Shown here piece after piece: positions 36,193-45,291 of a stretch of DNA of 64,000 nt. The notes below the pieces were generated by a model that had not been told where the DNA came from, did no database searches, and saw nothing but the letters and a program-made list of their open reading frames with translations. The first letter of the stretch is position 1, and every line of letters begins with the position of its first letter. This DNA comes from Rhodospirillales bacterium. Lineage in GTDB: Bacteria > Pseudomonadota > Alphaproteobacteria > Micavibrionales > Micavibrionaceae. The DNA lies in assembly GCA_020638365.1 (NCBI GenBank), contig JACKIQ010000002.1, forward strand, positions 248,001 to 312,000, given 5' to 3'. The translations under genes were made by a program, and so were the position numbers.

Positions 36193-36575
36193 TTCCAGAT
36201 CAGCGACACCCCGCTGGCAAAGACCTTTCCAAAGAGATGCGGCAGCCACATTTCGGGAGCATGAGTATCAAGAACGCCAACAGCCAGCGAAAGCGCCACC
36301 GTGCTGACCCCAAGTCCGCACAGGCTGATCAGGAAAAACGATATTGCCTGCCGGACAACCGCTTCGCGACGCAAAGCCTTGAACGTCCACAAGGAATTCA
36401 GGATAAAGCTGTTCACATTGGCCACGATAAAGCCGCCGATATGGGCATAAATGTAATAAATTCCCATCCCGTAAAGCAGGATAGAAAAAACCGCGAAGTC
36501 GATCAGTGTATTCAAAACCCCGACAACGGCGAACTTGCCAAATCTTTTGTAGTGACTTTTAAGACCATCCAACAT
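36126..36575 (-). CDS. GtrA family membrane protein
   Basis: GtrA-type proteins are four-helix membrane proteins thought to flip or to position polyprenyl-linked sugars. The 149-aa product begins with KRFGKFAVVGVLNTLIDFAV, the typical GtrA start, and has four membrane helices, with ANVNSFILNSLWTFKA between the second and third, another family signature. It lies on the opposite strand from its presumed partners. The 3' end overlaps paralogue 2 for 67 nt, and the last residues (KSAGDEGVPDDS) are coded inside that overlap. Confidence 0.9.
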   Translation of the reverse strand: MLDGLKSHYKRFGKFAVVGVLNTLIDFAVFSILLYGMGIYYIYAHIGGFIVANVNSFILNSLWTFKALRREAVVRQAISFFLISLCGLGVSTVALSLAVGVLDTHAPEMWLPHLFGKVFASGVSLIWNYIGSALFVFKSAGDEGVPDDS

Positions 36576-36622
36576 AGATTTTTCTTACATCCGGTTTCTG
36601 ACGGATAAAACAGGAATATGCC

Positions 36623-38317
36623 GTGAAAACAAAAGAAAAGACAGATTTTCTTCTACCTCCTGTTTTTTGGGGCCTTTTGTTTATCATATACAGCGTAGTC
36701 TGGGCAGGTCTCTACCTTGATCTCCCCATCAATACGGATTTCGGCTGGCTCCTGACTTGTCTGGAGCGGTTCATGGCAGGGGGAACCTACACACGGGACT
36801 TTTACGAGACAAACCCACCGCTCAGCTTTCTGATCTATCTGCCAGCTTACCCGCTCTATAGAACGGTCATAGACAACCCGGGCGCGATCATCCTGCTGAA
36901 TACGGCGCTCTACATGGGTTTTAGCGCCGTACTGCTCTGGCGTTTCATGAAACTGCACAATTATGCCACCCCGCTGATTTACGGGGTATTCAGCGCTTTT
37001 CTGCTGGCAAACACCTGGATTCTTGGCTCCTCTTTCGGTCAGAAAGACCAGATTGTGCTTATCTTTCTGCTTCCATACGCCATGCTTCAGGTCAGCCTTC
37101 TGGCGGAAAAAGCAGTCCCCGGGACGCTCCGTATCCCCTCCGCCCTGCTTGGCGGATTGGCCGTCTGTATCAAGCCGCACTATATCGTAGTTCCGGCCCT
37201 TTTTATTACGGCCCGCTATTTTTTTAACCGCTCCCTGCCAAAGCTTATAAAAAGTCCTGATATCATCATTTTTGTGCTGACCGGGCTTGCATACCTTGCC
37301 TTCCTGCGGATTGCCTTCCCCGACTTCATGGAAACGATCCTCCCTCAGGTCGCCGATCTCTACAGTGCGGACGAACCGTTCCCGGTTACAGCCCGCCTTC
37401 CCCTGGCCCTATACACGGGCGCGGCAATCTTTCTGGCTCTCTTTTTGGCGGAATCTGAAGGCACAAGACGCCTCAAGATCACGCTCTACACATTGATCGG
37501 CCTGTCCCTGCTGTGCATCCTGCCCTACTACGCTCAGAACAAGGGCCTCATGTACCATGCCATCCCCTTCTACGCCTTAGGCGTCATGGCTTTCATGGTA
37601 GCCCTCTTCGGTCTGCTCTATCAGGCGGCAAAAAACGCCGAAATTGCAATTCTCGCTCCGTTTATATTGGTGCTGCTCCTGACATTCATTCTGCCATACA
37701 GGGGTATGATCGGCTACCCGCCGGGTTTCCTGAGCAAGGAAGAATTTAAAAATATTCCTTATCACCTGACGATAAAAGAAAAGGCGTGGAACGGCATTTA
37801 TCTCGATCTTGACCTGAAACCCTTCAATCTCGCTCTCCCGCACTATGAGAAAAAACTCAGACAGGCTTCGCGCTTCGGGCAGATCTGGCCTCTGATCGGC
37901 ATAAACGGCCTGTACTCGCAGGCCCGGACGGAAAAAGACAGGAAGGAAATCAGCGCCCGCATGGATGGTTTCATCGACCTGATTGTCGAGGATATAAAGC
38001 GCTATGAACCCTCAGTGATTTTAATACCCAGATACAAAGTTGATGGGATCGGTTCTGACGAACCTCAAAAAAAATACTATGAAAGGCTGCTGAAAAACGA
38101 AAACTTCGCAACAGCCATGAAGGATTATGAACTTGCGCAAACGCTGAGTTTCGACAAGGGGCTCTACGACCGGGGCGCCTATGCAAAACATAAGGAAATT
38201 CCGTTTACCACCGACATTTTCATACGTAAAAAGGATAACGGTGCAAACAGTTCGGAAAGCCCGATTTCGCCAGAAGAGGGCAAACAGTTAAAACCACAGG
38301 AGACAGATCATGAGTAA
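36623..38317 (+). CDS. Polytopic GT-C-like membrane glycosyltransferase, paralogue 3
   Basis: The 564-aa protein is a more distant member of the same family: FGWLLTCLERFMAGG, FYETNPPLSFLIYLP, SSFGQKDQIVLIFLLPYAML and VCIKPHYIVVPALFI align with the blocks of paralogues 1 and 2. The C-terminal part differs. It starts with GTG 36623 (the nearby ATG is followed at once by a stop) and overlaps the DPM1-like gene by 8 nt (ATGAGTAA). This coupling makes it the likeliest user of the lipid-linked sugar made by that enzyme. A role in surface polysaccharide or lipid modification is inference. Confidence 0.72.
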   Translation: MKTKEKTDFLLPPVFWGLLFIIYSVVWAGLYLDLPINTDFGWLLTCLERFMAGGTYTRDFYETNPPLSFLIYLPAYPLYRTVIDNPGAIILLNTALYMGFSAVLLWRFMKLHNYATPLIYGVFSAFLLANTWILGSSFGQKDQIVLIFLLPYAMLQVSLLAEKAVPGTLRIPSALLGGLAVCIKPHYIVVPALFITARYFFNRSLPKLIKSPDIIIFVLTGLAYLAFLRIAFPDFMETILPQVADLYSADEPFPVTARLPLALYTGAAIFLALFLAESEGTRRLKITLYTLIGLSLLCILPYYAQNKGLMYHAIPFYALGVMAFMVALFGLLYQAAKNAEIAILAPFILVLLLTFILPYRGMIGYPPGFLSKEEFKNIPYHLTIKEKAWNGIYLDLDLKPFNLALPHYEKKLRQASRFGQIWPLIGINGLYSQARTEKDRKEISARMDGFIDLIVEDIKRYEPSVILIPRYKVDGIGSDEPQKKYYERLLKNENFATAMKDYELAQTLSFDKGLYDRGAYAKHKEIPFTTDIFIRKKDNGANSSESPISPEEGKQLKPQETDHE

Positions 38318-39248
38318 CAAAAAGCGTGAACTCATCTCCATAATTATCCCCTGCTACAACGAACAGGAAGTCATTAAAACCTGCCATGAACATGTGCTCG
38401 AAGGCATGGCGGGCCTGCCTTTCGATTTTGAGATCATTTATATAAACGACGGCAGCCGAGATCAGACCCTGAATATCCTCAAGGAAATAAACGCCGAAGA
38501 CAAACGGGCACGCGTTTTGAATTTTTCCCGTAATTTTGGCAAGGAAGCGGCCATGACCGCAGGTTTAGACCACGCCCGCGGGGATGCGCTGATAATCCTC
38601 GATGCAGATCTTCAGGATCCCCCGTCCCTGATCCCCGAACTGGTAAAAATCTGGAAGGAGGAAAACGCTGACGTGGTCTATGGTCAACGCGTCGAACGCG
38701 AAGGCGAAACATGGTTCAAGAAAATGACCGCCAGCGGTTTTTATAAAATTATCAACCACATTAGTGCGGTAGAAATTCCAAGAAACACGGGAGATTTCCG
38801 GCTGATGAACCGCCGCGCCGTTGAAGCACTCAAAAAACTTAGGGAACACCACCGCTTTATGAAGGGACTCTTCGCATGGATCGGTTATAAACAGGTCGCC
38901 CTGCAATACAACCGCGCCCCGCGCGCAGCAGGTACGACAAAATGGAACTACTGGAAACTCAGCAACTTCGCTATGGAAGGCATAACAAGTTTCAGTATCG
39001 TCCCATTGCGTATCGCAACGCTCGCGGGGTTCCTGATCTCGCTATTCGCTTTTGGTTATGGAGGCTTCATCATCTTTAAAACCCTCATGTTTGGCCGTGA
39101 CCTCCCCGGTTATCCGTCCCTGATGGTCATGATCACCTTTTTGAGCGGCATTCAGCTTCTGACGATAGGAATATTGGGAGAGTACATCGGCAGGATTTTC
39201 GGAGAAACCAAGAGCCGCCCTCTTTATTTTATAGAAGAGGAACTCTAA
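38310..39248 (+). CDS. Polyprenyl-phosphate glycosyltransferase, GtrB/DPM1-like (GT2)
   Basis: The 312-aa enzyme has the GT2 fold: IIIPCYNEQEV, YINDGSRDQTL, the DxD-type ILDADLQDPPSLIPEL, NTGDFRLMNRRAVEAL and a C-terminal pair of membrane helices (about residues 230-300), as in GtrB and related enzymes that transfer a sugar from NDP-sugar to undecaprenyl phosphate. The start overlaps the end of GT-C paralogue 3. With GtrA and the GT-C genes it completes a three-part glycosylation module: charge the lipid, move it across, transfer the sugar. A terminator follows. Confidence 0.92.
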   Translation: MSNKKRELISIIIPCYNEQEVIKTCHEHVLEGMAGLPFDFEIIYINDGSRDQTLNILKEINAEDKRARVLNFSRNFGKEAAMTAGLDHARGDALIILDADLQDPPSLIPELVKIWKEENADVVYGQRVEREGETWFKKMTASGFYKIINHISAVEIPRNTGDFRLMNRRAVEALKKLREHHRFMKGLFAWIGYKQVALQYNRAPRAAGTTKWNYWKLSNFAMEGITSFSIVPLRIATLAGFLISLFAFGYGGFIIFKTLMFGRDLPGYPSLMVMITFLSGIQLLTIGILGEYIGRIFGETKSRPLYFIEEEL

Positions 39249-39251
39249 AGA

Positions 39252-39284
39252 CACCTTTAACCCGGTTAAAATCAGGTGTTTTTT
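39252..39284 (+). terminator. Rho-independent terminator after the glycosylation genes
   Basis: CACCT pairs with AGGTG, with an inner TTAACC/GGTTAA pair, followed by six T residues. It closes the unit ending with the GtrB-like gene. Confidence 0.75.
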
Positions 39285-39410
39285 CGCACCGCAACACGCT
39301 GTGGCCTTCCCCTGTATCAACCTTCGGGCTATGATATTAAGGTGTGTGGAGAAATGCCCATCCTGCGTATTTTTTGTTCTGAAACACGTTCAAACAAGAC
39401 AGGATTATGA

Positions 39411-40397
39411 ATGTCAAAAAACGCTGCGAAAAAAAGCAAGAAAGACGGAAGACTGATGCCCGTTCCGGGCAAGACGTACCGGCTGGTCACCCGCTCGGAC
39501 ATGGACGGTCTGGTCTGCGGCGTACTTCTAAAAGAGTTAGGCGTCATCGACGACATCATGTTCGCCCACCCCAAGGACATGCAGGACGGTTTGATTGAGA
39601 TTGGCCCGACGGATATCACGACAAACCTGCCTTACCATTCCGATGCGTTTCTCTCTTTCGATCACCACGCCAGCGAAGCTCTTCGCATAAAGGACGATCC
39701 GGAAAATCATGTTATCGACCCTCGCGCCCCTTCGGCGGCGCGCGTTGTGTATGAATATTTCGGTGGAGAGGAAACTTTTACAACCATCAGCGAAGAAATG
39801 ATGAAGGCCGTGGACAAGGCGGACTCGGCAGCTTTTTCCAAGAATGATATCCTTCACCCCTCTGGCTGGGACCTCCTGAGCTTTATTATGGACGCCCGTA
39901 CGGGGCTGGGCCGCTTCCGGGATTTTAATATCTCAAACTACCAGCTCATGATGAAGCTGATCGACTTCTGCCGAACCCATAGCGATATCAGGGACATCCT
40001 CAAACTGCCCGACGTAAAGGAACGCGTAGACCTGTATTTCGAACAGGAGGGCAAATGCCGGGAGCAGATAGAACGTTGCGGGGAATTACACGGTAAACTG
40101 GTAGTCCTTGACATGCGTCACGAAGACACGATCTGGGCTGGAAATCGCTTCATGGTCTATGCTGTGTTTCCAAAAAGCGCAGTCTCCTTGCACGTTCTCT
40201 GGGGCAAGAACAAGCAGAACACGGTCTTCGCCGCTGGAAAATCAATTCTCAACCGTACCAGCAAAGTCAAAATCGGGGAGCTGATGCTCAAATACGGCGG
40301 CGGGGGACATGACGCCGCCGGAACGTGCCAGATTGAAAACCTGAAATCCGAGCAAACCCTCAACGAGTTGATTGAAAGCCTCGGCAAAGAAGGGTAA
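39411..40397 (+). CDS. DHH/DHHA1 family phosphoesterase
   Basis: The 328-aa protein has a DHH-like N-domain (VTRSDMDGLVCGVLLKELG, and the metal-binding SFDHHASE) and a C-terminal DHHA1 domain with the GGGGHDAAGTCQ signature. Members cleave short RNA, cyclic dinucleotide products, pApA or polyphosphate. The first motif is SDMDG rather than HxxxDxDA, and a conserved Asp lies in DKADSAAFSK. The exact substrate is not predictable; NrnA-like nano-RNase or pyrophosphatase are both open. It starts immediately after a terminator and a short leader. Confidence 0.8.
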   Translation: MSKNAAKKSKKDGRLMPVPGKTYRLVTRSDMDGLVCGVLLKELGVIDDIMFAHPKDMQDGLIEIGPTDITTNLPYHSDAFLSFDHHASEALRIKDDPENHVIDPRAPSAARVVYEYFGGEETFTTISEEMMKAVDKADSAAFSKNDILHPSGWDLLSFIMDARTGLGRFRDFNISNYQLMMKLIDFCRTHSDIRDILKLPDVKERVDLYFEQEGKCREQIERCGELHGKLVVLDMRHEDTIWAGNRFMVYAVFPKSAVSLHVLWGKNKQNTVFAAGKSILNRTSKVKIGELMLKYGGGGHDAAGTCQIENLKSEQTLNELIESLGKEG

Positions 40398-40462
40398 TCT
40401 CTCGAAACGGCCAAATATTTGGTAAGCGCTGACTGTTTTGGAGAAAAACCGGACCCCCTCTG

Positions 40463-41872
40463 ATGACTGTTATAAGTAAATATCTGGGACATTCCGTGAT
40501 TATCCGCACGCCTGAAAAGACAAGCCTGCCGCGGCGTGAGCGGCTCCTCCAAATCCTCAGCCACGCGAACCGCACGACTCCGTTTTACAAGGGTAAGTTC
40601 GATTTGTTCCTCAACACCTCGCGCACCCTCTCGGACGACGATTTTTTCTACGCCTTCAACCACTTGCCGATCGCAACAAAGCAGGATTTAAGAGAAAATA
40701 ATGACGCCTTCGTCTCCGAAGCCTTAAAGAACAGACAGGACATCTTGTCCGGCGGAAATACGCCCGGCGCGATAGAGTTGTTAAACAGCCTGTTCATAAA
40801 AAAGGACTTCTGCGCTTCCATTTCCACAGGCGGCTCGTCCGGTGTTCCGACATACCGCTGGCTGGACAATCACGACGCAAACATTTTCGCGCAATCATTC
40901 CTTCACTCGTTCAAGCTGAACGGCTGGAAACCCGGTGAAAATTTCGTCGTCTATTATCCGCTGAAATCTTATTTTACAGGTGCCTACGCCGAGCGGGAAA
41001 AAGTTCTGCGGAGGCTTTTTGGCTTCACGATGGTTCCCTTCGAAACGATTGACAGGGAATCCGTGGAAAACCTGCTCCGGACCCTGAAAACCCATCAGGC
41101 AACCCTGCTGGTCATTTTTCCCTGCGTTCTCCAGCGCGTAGCCGAAATCATGGCCGCAGAAAACATCCCCCCTTGTGAAAATCTGCCCTGTATTAATGTC
41201 AGCGGCGAATTTTTCCTCGATTGCAGTAAGCGTTTCATACAGACAATGTTCCCTGACAGCGACATCCAGTCGACGTACGGCGCGGTCGAATTTGGTGAAA
41301 TCGCTCATCAGGAGGGCCTTTCCGCATTGGAATACAAAGTCTTTGATGATTACGTCTACATGGAGCAAGGACCGGAGAACACTATGCTGGTCACATCGCT
41401 CCGGCAAAAAGCCTTTCCTCTGATACGCTATCAGATAGAAGATATGGGGCAGGTATCAACGGCCCCGGACGGTTCTCAGAAAATAGTGTGGCTGGAGGGA
41501 AAAAATACGGATTACATCGTCGGGACAGACGGCTACCGATACTACGCTTCCTTCTTTAATGCTCTTGTTAATGACATCAACAAATCCTGCGGGTACCCGG
41601 TAATTCACTTTATGCTCCGCATTCACACGCTTGAAAACCAATCCGTCCTGCAGGCCAACTTCGTTCTCAGGGATGCTCAAAAGGCCCCCTATATCGAAAA
41701 TACGATGCTCGAAGCCCTCTCCCGCTATTTTTCAAACTTCGATACGTTTGAGATTCGCTTCCTTCCGCACTTTGAACATGATTACACGAGGAAATTCAAA
41801 ATCATCGGCGAAGGGGACGCTCTGGCTGAAGTCGTTGGAGGATATTTTCAGCAGCAACGCGCCGCTTCATGA
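40463..41872 (+). CDS. PaaK/CapK-like adenylate-forming enzyme
   Basis: The 469-aa protein is related to phenylacetate-CoA ligase and capsule CapK enzymes: the P-loop STGGSSGVPT, a TYGAVEFGEIAHQEG segment, PLIRYQIEDMGQV (the R-Y-x-x-x-D hinge) and a C-terminal lid with a Lys in DYTRKFKI. Such enzymes activate a carboxylate with ATP; CapK-type members sit in polysaccharide loci. It overlaps the photolyase by 4 nt. The nearest enzymes (GT-C cluster, DHH) do not reveal its substrate. Confidence 0.8.
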   Translation: MTVISKYLGHSVIIRTPEKTSLPRRERLLQILSHANRTTPFYKGKFDLFLNTSRTLSDDDFFYAFNHLPIATKQDLRENNDAFVSEALKNRQDILSGGNTPGAIELLNSLFIKKDFCASISTGGSSGVPTYRWLDNHDANIFAQSFLHSFKLNGWKPGENFVVYYPLKSYFTGAYAEREKVLRRLFGFTMVPFETIDRESVENLLRTLKTHQATLLVIFPCVLQRVAEIMAAENIPPCENLPCINVSGEFFLDCSKRFIQTMFPDSDIQSTYGAVEFGEIAHQEGLSALEYKVFDDYVYMEQGPENTMLVTSLRQKAFPLIRYQIEDMGQVSTAPDGSQKIVWLEGKNTDYIVGTDGYRYYASFFNALVNDINKSCGYPVIHFMLRIHTLENQSVLQANFVLRDAQKAPYIENTMLEALSRYFSNFDTFEIRFLPHFEHDYTRKFKIIGEGDALAEVVGGYFQQQRAAS

Positions 41873-43293
41873 CAAACCGCATGGCCATCCTCTGGTTCAG
41901 GCAGGACCTCCGGCTGGACGACAACCCGGCTCTTTTGGCCGCATCACGCAGCGGACTTGAAATACTGCCCCTCTATATTCATGACGATTTCGCGCCCGGA
42001 AGCTGGAAAATTGGCGGCGCATCCCGCTGGTGGCTGCATAACAGCCTGCAATCCCTCAACGCGAGACTTAATGCCAGAATCCTGTTTCAGGCCGGCGACA
42101 CACGGGCTGTTCTGAGCGGGTTAATTGAACGCTTTAAGCCGGCGGCGCTCTTTTACAACCGTTGCTACGAACCATGGAACAGGAATCTGGAAAAGAACCT
42201 TGCGGACCTTTTTAAGAGGCTTGGAATTGTCGCACAAAGCTTCAATGCTTCGCTTTTGAATGAACCGTGGGACATCAAAAAAAGTGACGGAACGCCGTAT
42301 AGTGTTTATACGCCTTACTTTCGCGCGTCTATGCAAAAGCTCAATGAACCGAAAAGACCCCAAAATGCACCGGATCATATACGGTTCAAAGAGGATCAAG
42401 ACTCGCCCCCACTGGAGTCGCTGAACCTCCTTGGTAAAACCCCATGGTATAAAAAGCTTGAGCCCCTCTGGTCTCCTGGAGAACCCGGTGCCCGGGAAGC
42501 TCTGGATCGTTTTCTGAAAAACCACCTGAAAAACTATGCTCAAGAGCGAGACCGCCCTGACCTGAACGCGACATCCGCCCTCTCCCCGCACCTGCATTTT
42601 GGAGAAATTTCCCCGCGGCGGGTGCTCTGGGAAACGCGCAAAAATGCGGCCCTGAATAAATCCGAAGGCGGAGCGGAAAAATTCATAAGCGAACTTCTCT
42701 GGCGGGAATTCTCCAACCATTTACTCCATTCGCACCCGGATATGGCTGAACAGCCGATAAAGGCTAAATTTTCACGCATGGAATGGCGGAACGACAAAGA
42801 AGCGCTTGCTCAATGGAAACGGGGACAAACCGGAATCCCTATAATTGATGCGGGTATGCGTCAGCTGTGGCAAACCGGATGGATCCACAACCGTGTGCGC
42901 ATGATTGTCGCCTCTCTCCTGGTCAAAAACCTCGGAATAGACTGGCGCGAAGGAGAGCGCTGGTTCTGGGACTGCTTGCTGGATGCTGATCTCGCCAACA
43001 ACGCCGCCGGCTGGCAATGGGTCGCTGGCTGCGGCGCCGACGCCGCCCCTTATTTTCGTATCTTCAATCCGGTCGCGCAAGCCCGAAAATTCGACCCTGA
43101 AGGTAAATATATCCGGGCGTTCGTCCCAGAACTGGAAAAATTACCGACCGAAAACATCTTCGAACCCTGGACAGCGCCTTCCCCCATACTCTCCGCAGCC
43201 GGGGTCAATATCGGGCAAAATTATCCTGCCCCGATCGTTGACCTTAAAGTCTCGCGGCAAAAAGCACTGGAAGCGTACGCCCAGATCAAATAA
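41869..43293 (+). CDS. phrB: Deoxyribodipyrimidine photolyase
   Basis: The 474-aa protein is a class I CPD photolyase/cryptochrome: AILWFRQDLRLDDNPALLAA at the N-terminal antenna-binding domain, HLHFGEISPRRV, FSNHLLHSHPD, TGIPIIDAGMRQLWQTGWIHN, and the FAD-binding NNAAGWQWVAGCGADAAPYF. All typical FAD contacts and the tryptophan-rich electron path are preserved. It is translationally coupled to the PaaK-like gene and followed after 10 nt by ldcA. Confidence 0.94.
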   Translation: MTNRMAILWFRQDLRLDDNPALLAASRSGLEILPLYIHDDFAPGSWKIGGASRWWLHNSLQSLNARLNARILFQAGDTRAVLSGLIERFKPAALFYNRCYEPWNRNLEKNLADLFKRLGIVAQSFNASLLNEPWDIKKSDGTPYSVYTPYFRASMQKLNEPKRPQNAPDHIRFKEDQDSPPLESLNLLGKTPWYKKLEPLWSPGEPGAREALDRFLKNHLKNYAQERDRPDLNATSALSPHLHFGEISPRRVLWETRKNAALNKSEGGAEKFISELLWREFSNHLLHSHPDMAEQPIKAKFSRMEWRNDKEALAQWKRGQTGIPIIDAGMRQLWQTGWIHNRVRMIVASLLVKNLGIDWREGERWFWDCLLDADLANNAAGWQWVAGCGADAAPYFRIFNPVAQARKFDPEGKYIRAFVPELEKLPTENIFEPWTAPSPILSAAGVNIGQNYPAPIVDLKVSRQKALEAYAQIK

Positions 43294-43303
43294 AAAAGAA
43301 TCT

Positions 43304-44224
43304 ATGATTAAACGACATTTAGCCCCAGCCCTAAAACCCGGAGACACGATCGGCGTATTCTCACCCTCAAGCTGGGTGGAAAAAGCCGACATCAAGAAAT
43401 CCGTTTCCGCCTTGGAAAAAAAAGGACTTAAGGTTTTCGTACACCCGCAAACCTACGAACGTCTGAACCAGTCCGCCGGCACCCACCTCCAGAAAACGCT
43501 GGCCTTTCAGGGGCTCTGGCAGCGAGAAGACATCAAGGCGATCTGGGCCGCCGGCGGCGGCAACAGGGCCATGTACCTTCTGGACACGATCAATTTCAAC
43601 AAACTGAAAGCGCACCCTAAAATCCTGATCGGATACAGTGACGTAACATCGTTGCTGAACGCGGTTTACGCAGACACCGGTATCGTCACGTTTCACGCAC
43701 AGGTCTTCAAGAACGTCCATAAATGGAACGAGCTTGATCACTTCCTGAACATGCTCTCGGGTAAAAAGGAAATGACCGTGCCTTTCGCCGACGATACGCT
43801 GGTCGTCCGACAGGGCAAGGCAACAGGGCATCTGATGGGCGGAAATTTGAGCATCTTCCAGTACATGATCGGCACGCTGCCCGCTATAACATTTGAAAAC
43901 GCGGTCATTTTCCTTGAGGACTGCAACGAAGAACTCAGCAGGATCGACCGAATGCTTCTTCACCTCAAACGTACAGGCATTTTGAAAAAATCTTCCGCCC
44001 TGCTTCTGGGCCAGTTCACAAGTATGCTGGAAACAGCGCGACCTTACGGTTTCAAGTTCGAGGATATCGTCTCCGAACTGACTGAAAACCTTGACATCCC
44101 GGTAATAATGAACCTGCCCTTTGGTCACGGAAAAACACTCTATAGTTTGCCTGTGGGCGCGCCGGTTACGGTAGACACGTCTGATTTTTTGATCCGGCTG
44201 GACGATCCGGTAACCCAGATATAA
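43304..44224 (+). CDS. ldcA: LD-carboxypeptidase (muramoyltetrapeptide carboxypeptidase)
   Basis: This S66-family enzyme trims the terminal D-Ala from murein tetrapeptides during cell-wall recycling. The 306-aa sequence has the N-terminal ALKPGDTIGVFSPSSW, the catalytic Ser in LIGYSDVTSLLNAVY, the Glu in VIFLEDCNE and the His in PFGHGKTL. A longer open frame runs upstream over the photolyase, but the ATG at 43304 gives the proper family start. No terminator was found after it. Confidence 0.92.
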   Translation: MIKRHLAPALKPGDTIGVFSPSSWVEKADIKKSVSALEKKGLKVFVHPQTYERLNQSAGTHLQKTLAFQGLWQREDIKAIWAAGGGNRAMYLLDTINFNKLKAHPKILIGYSDVTSLLNAVYADTGIVTFHAQVFKNVHKWNELDHFLNMLSGKKEMTVPFADDTLVVRQGKATGHLMGGNLSIFQYMIGTLPAITFENAVIFLEDCNEELSRIDRMLLHLKRTGILKKSSALLLGQFTSMLETARPYGFKFEDIVSELTENLDIPVIMNLPFGHGKTLYSLPVGAPVTVDTSDFLIRLDDPVTQI

Positions 44225-44291
44225 AAAATAAAACAGAAAAAGTAACCGGAAACAGAGATTTTCCCTAATATTTCATTGGCGGCGCATCATT

Positions 44292-44318
44292 ATGTTATGG
44301 TAACATGTATCCCATAAC
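44292..44318 (+). promoter_or_regulatory. Palindromic operator-like site upstream of the 44349 gene
   Basis: ATGTTA-TGG-TAACAT (44292-44306) is a perfect 6-bp inverted repeat with a 3-nt spacer. It overlaps a second pair, GTTATGG (44294-44300) and CCATAAC (44312-44318). Overlapping symmetric arms of the same word in a 125-nt intergenic gap are unusual and look like a dimeric or tandem regulator site. Confidence 0.5.
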
Positions 44319-44348
44319 TTAAAAATGCAGTGCTTGTGTGTAAGTTTT

Positions 44349-45068
44349 ATGAGTTTTGAGTTCTCTTGCATAGAAACAGATGGTGGGATCGGTTTTGAAG
44401 CAAAGGGATGTGGTCTGGAGTATTGTTACGATGGCCGGAACCTGACGCTTGATATCCTCATCGCCGCTATTCAACGCCCGGTCCTATTGATTGATCTCGG
44501 GCCGTTGTTCCCTCGTAACGCCAAGATATACACCGGGTTTCTGGAAAAAGCGGCTCAAATCAGTGCCCTGCTCTACAGCGGTAATCAGACCCTGAACCTC
44601 TGCGAAACAATCCCTGAAAACAAGCTTGTGCATGTCATTGCAGAACTCACAAAAACAGCGGAACTTGCGCACGATGTGGCTTTAAAAAACGACAACTGTT
44701 TTTCTGAAAAAATGAAAAAAACCTATGGATTAGAGATGTTTACACTTGAAAATCCGGGGAAAAACACGCCAAGCCGCAGCGCATACAGGCTGGCTCTCAA
44801 AACGCATAACGGCATTGAAATCAGGACGTTAGCAGGAAGCGCACGGACGGCCATCGCCAAGACGGCGGAAAAAACTCTGCGCGACGGTGTGACCATAGAA
44901 TTTCTTTATCAGGCCGGCAAACCCACCCATAATGCCCACACGCTTCTCGCCCTCTCGGCCCGCCTCTCATCCATCGCCCGTCTGCTGGACAAGAGCTTTA
45001 ATCCGCAAGACATACTGCTTCTCGCCGATAAAAAAACCGGAAAAAACTCTTCTGAAAGAACAGTTTAA
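44349..45068 (+). CDS. Hypothetical protein
   Basis: The 239-aa soluble protein has no recognised domain. The middle is a helix-rich segment (LLYSGNQTLNLCETIPENK and KLVHVIAELTKTAELAHDV), followed by a mixed alpha/beta part (SAYRLALKTHNGIEIRTLAG). The frame extends eight codons upstream, but the internal ATG (44349) avoids the palindromic region. The ribosome site is poor. It stands alone, with a clear operator-like site in front, so it may be a regulated single gene. Function unknown. Confidence 0.6.
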   Translation: MSFEFSCIETDGGIGFEAKGCGLEYCYDGRNLTLDILIAAIQRPVLLIDLGPLFPRNAKIYTGFLEKAAQISALLYSGNQTLNLCETIPENKLVHVIAELTKTAELAHDVALKNDNCFSEKMKKTYGLEMFTLENPGKNTPSRSAYRLALKTHNGIEIRTLAGSARTAIAKTAEKTLRDGVTIEFLYQAGKPTHNAHTLLALSARLSSIARLLDKSFNPQDILLLADKKTGKNSSERTV

Positions 45069-45123
45069 GTGCCGGCCCTCACTAAATATTAGTCATAATA
45101 TAAGCCTTGCCTTCTGCAAAAAC

Positions 45124-45152
45124 TTGTAATTTTCCGAATTTTTTGATAGGAT
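45124..45152 (+). promoter_or_regulatory. Possible promoter of carD
   Basis: TTGTAA and TAGGAT are separated by 17 nt in an AT-rich stretch about 140 nt before the carD start. The -10 is weak. Confidence 0.35.
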
Positions 45153-45291
45153 CGCCCCTCATTACCGTGAAGCGGGTTGAGATCAAAGAAACTATAAGGC
45201 AACTGTGCCTCCGTGCCTGTTGCGAAAGATTTTTTGTCCTCCCCCCAATAGACGGCTTTTTATAACTCTGGCAGCAGAAGGTGAAGCAAGT

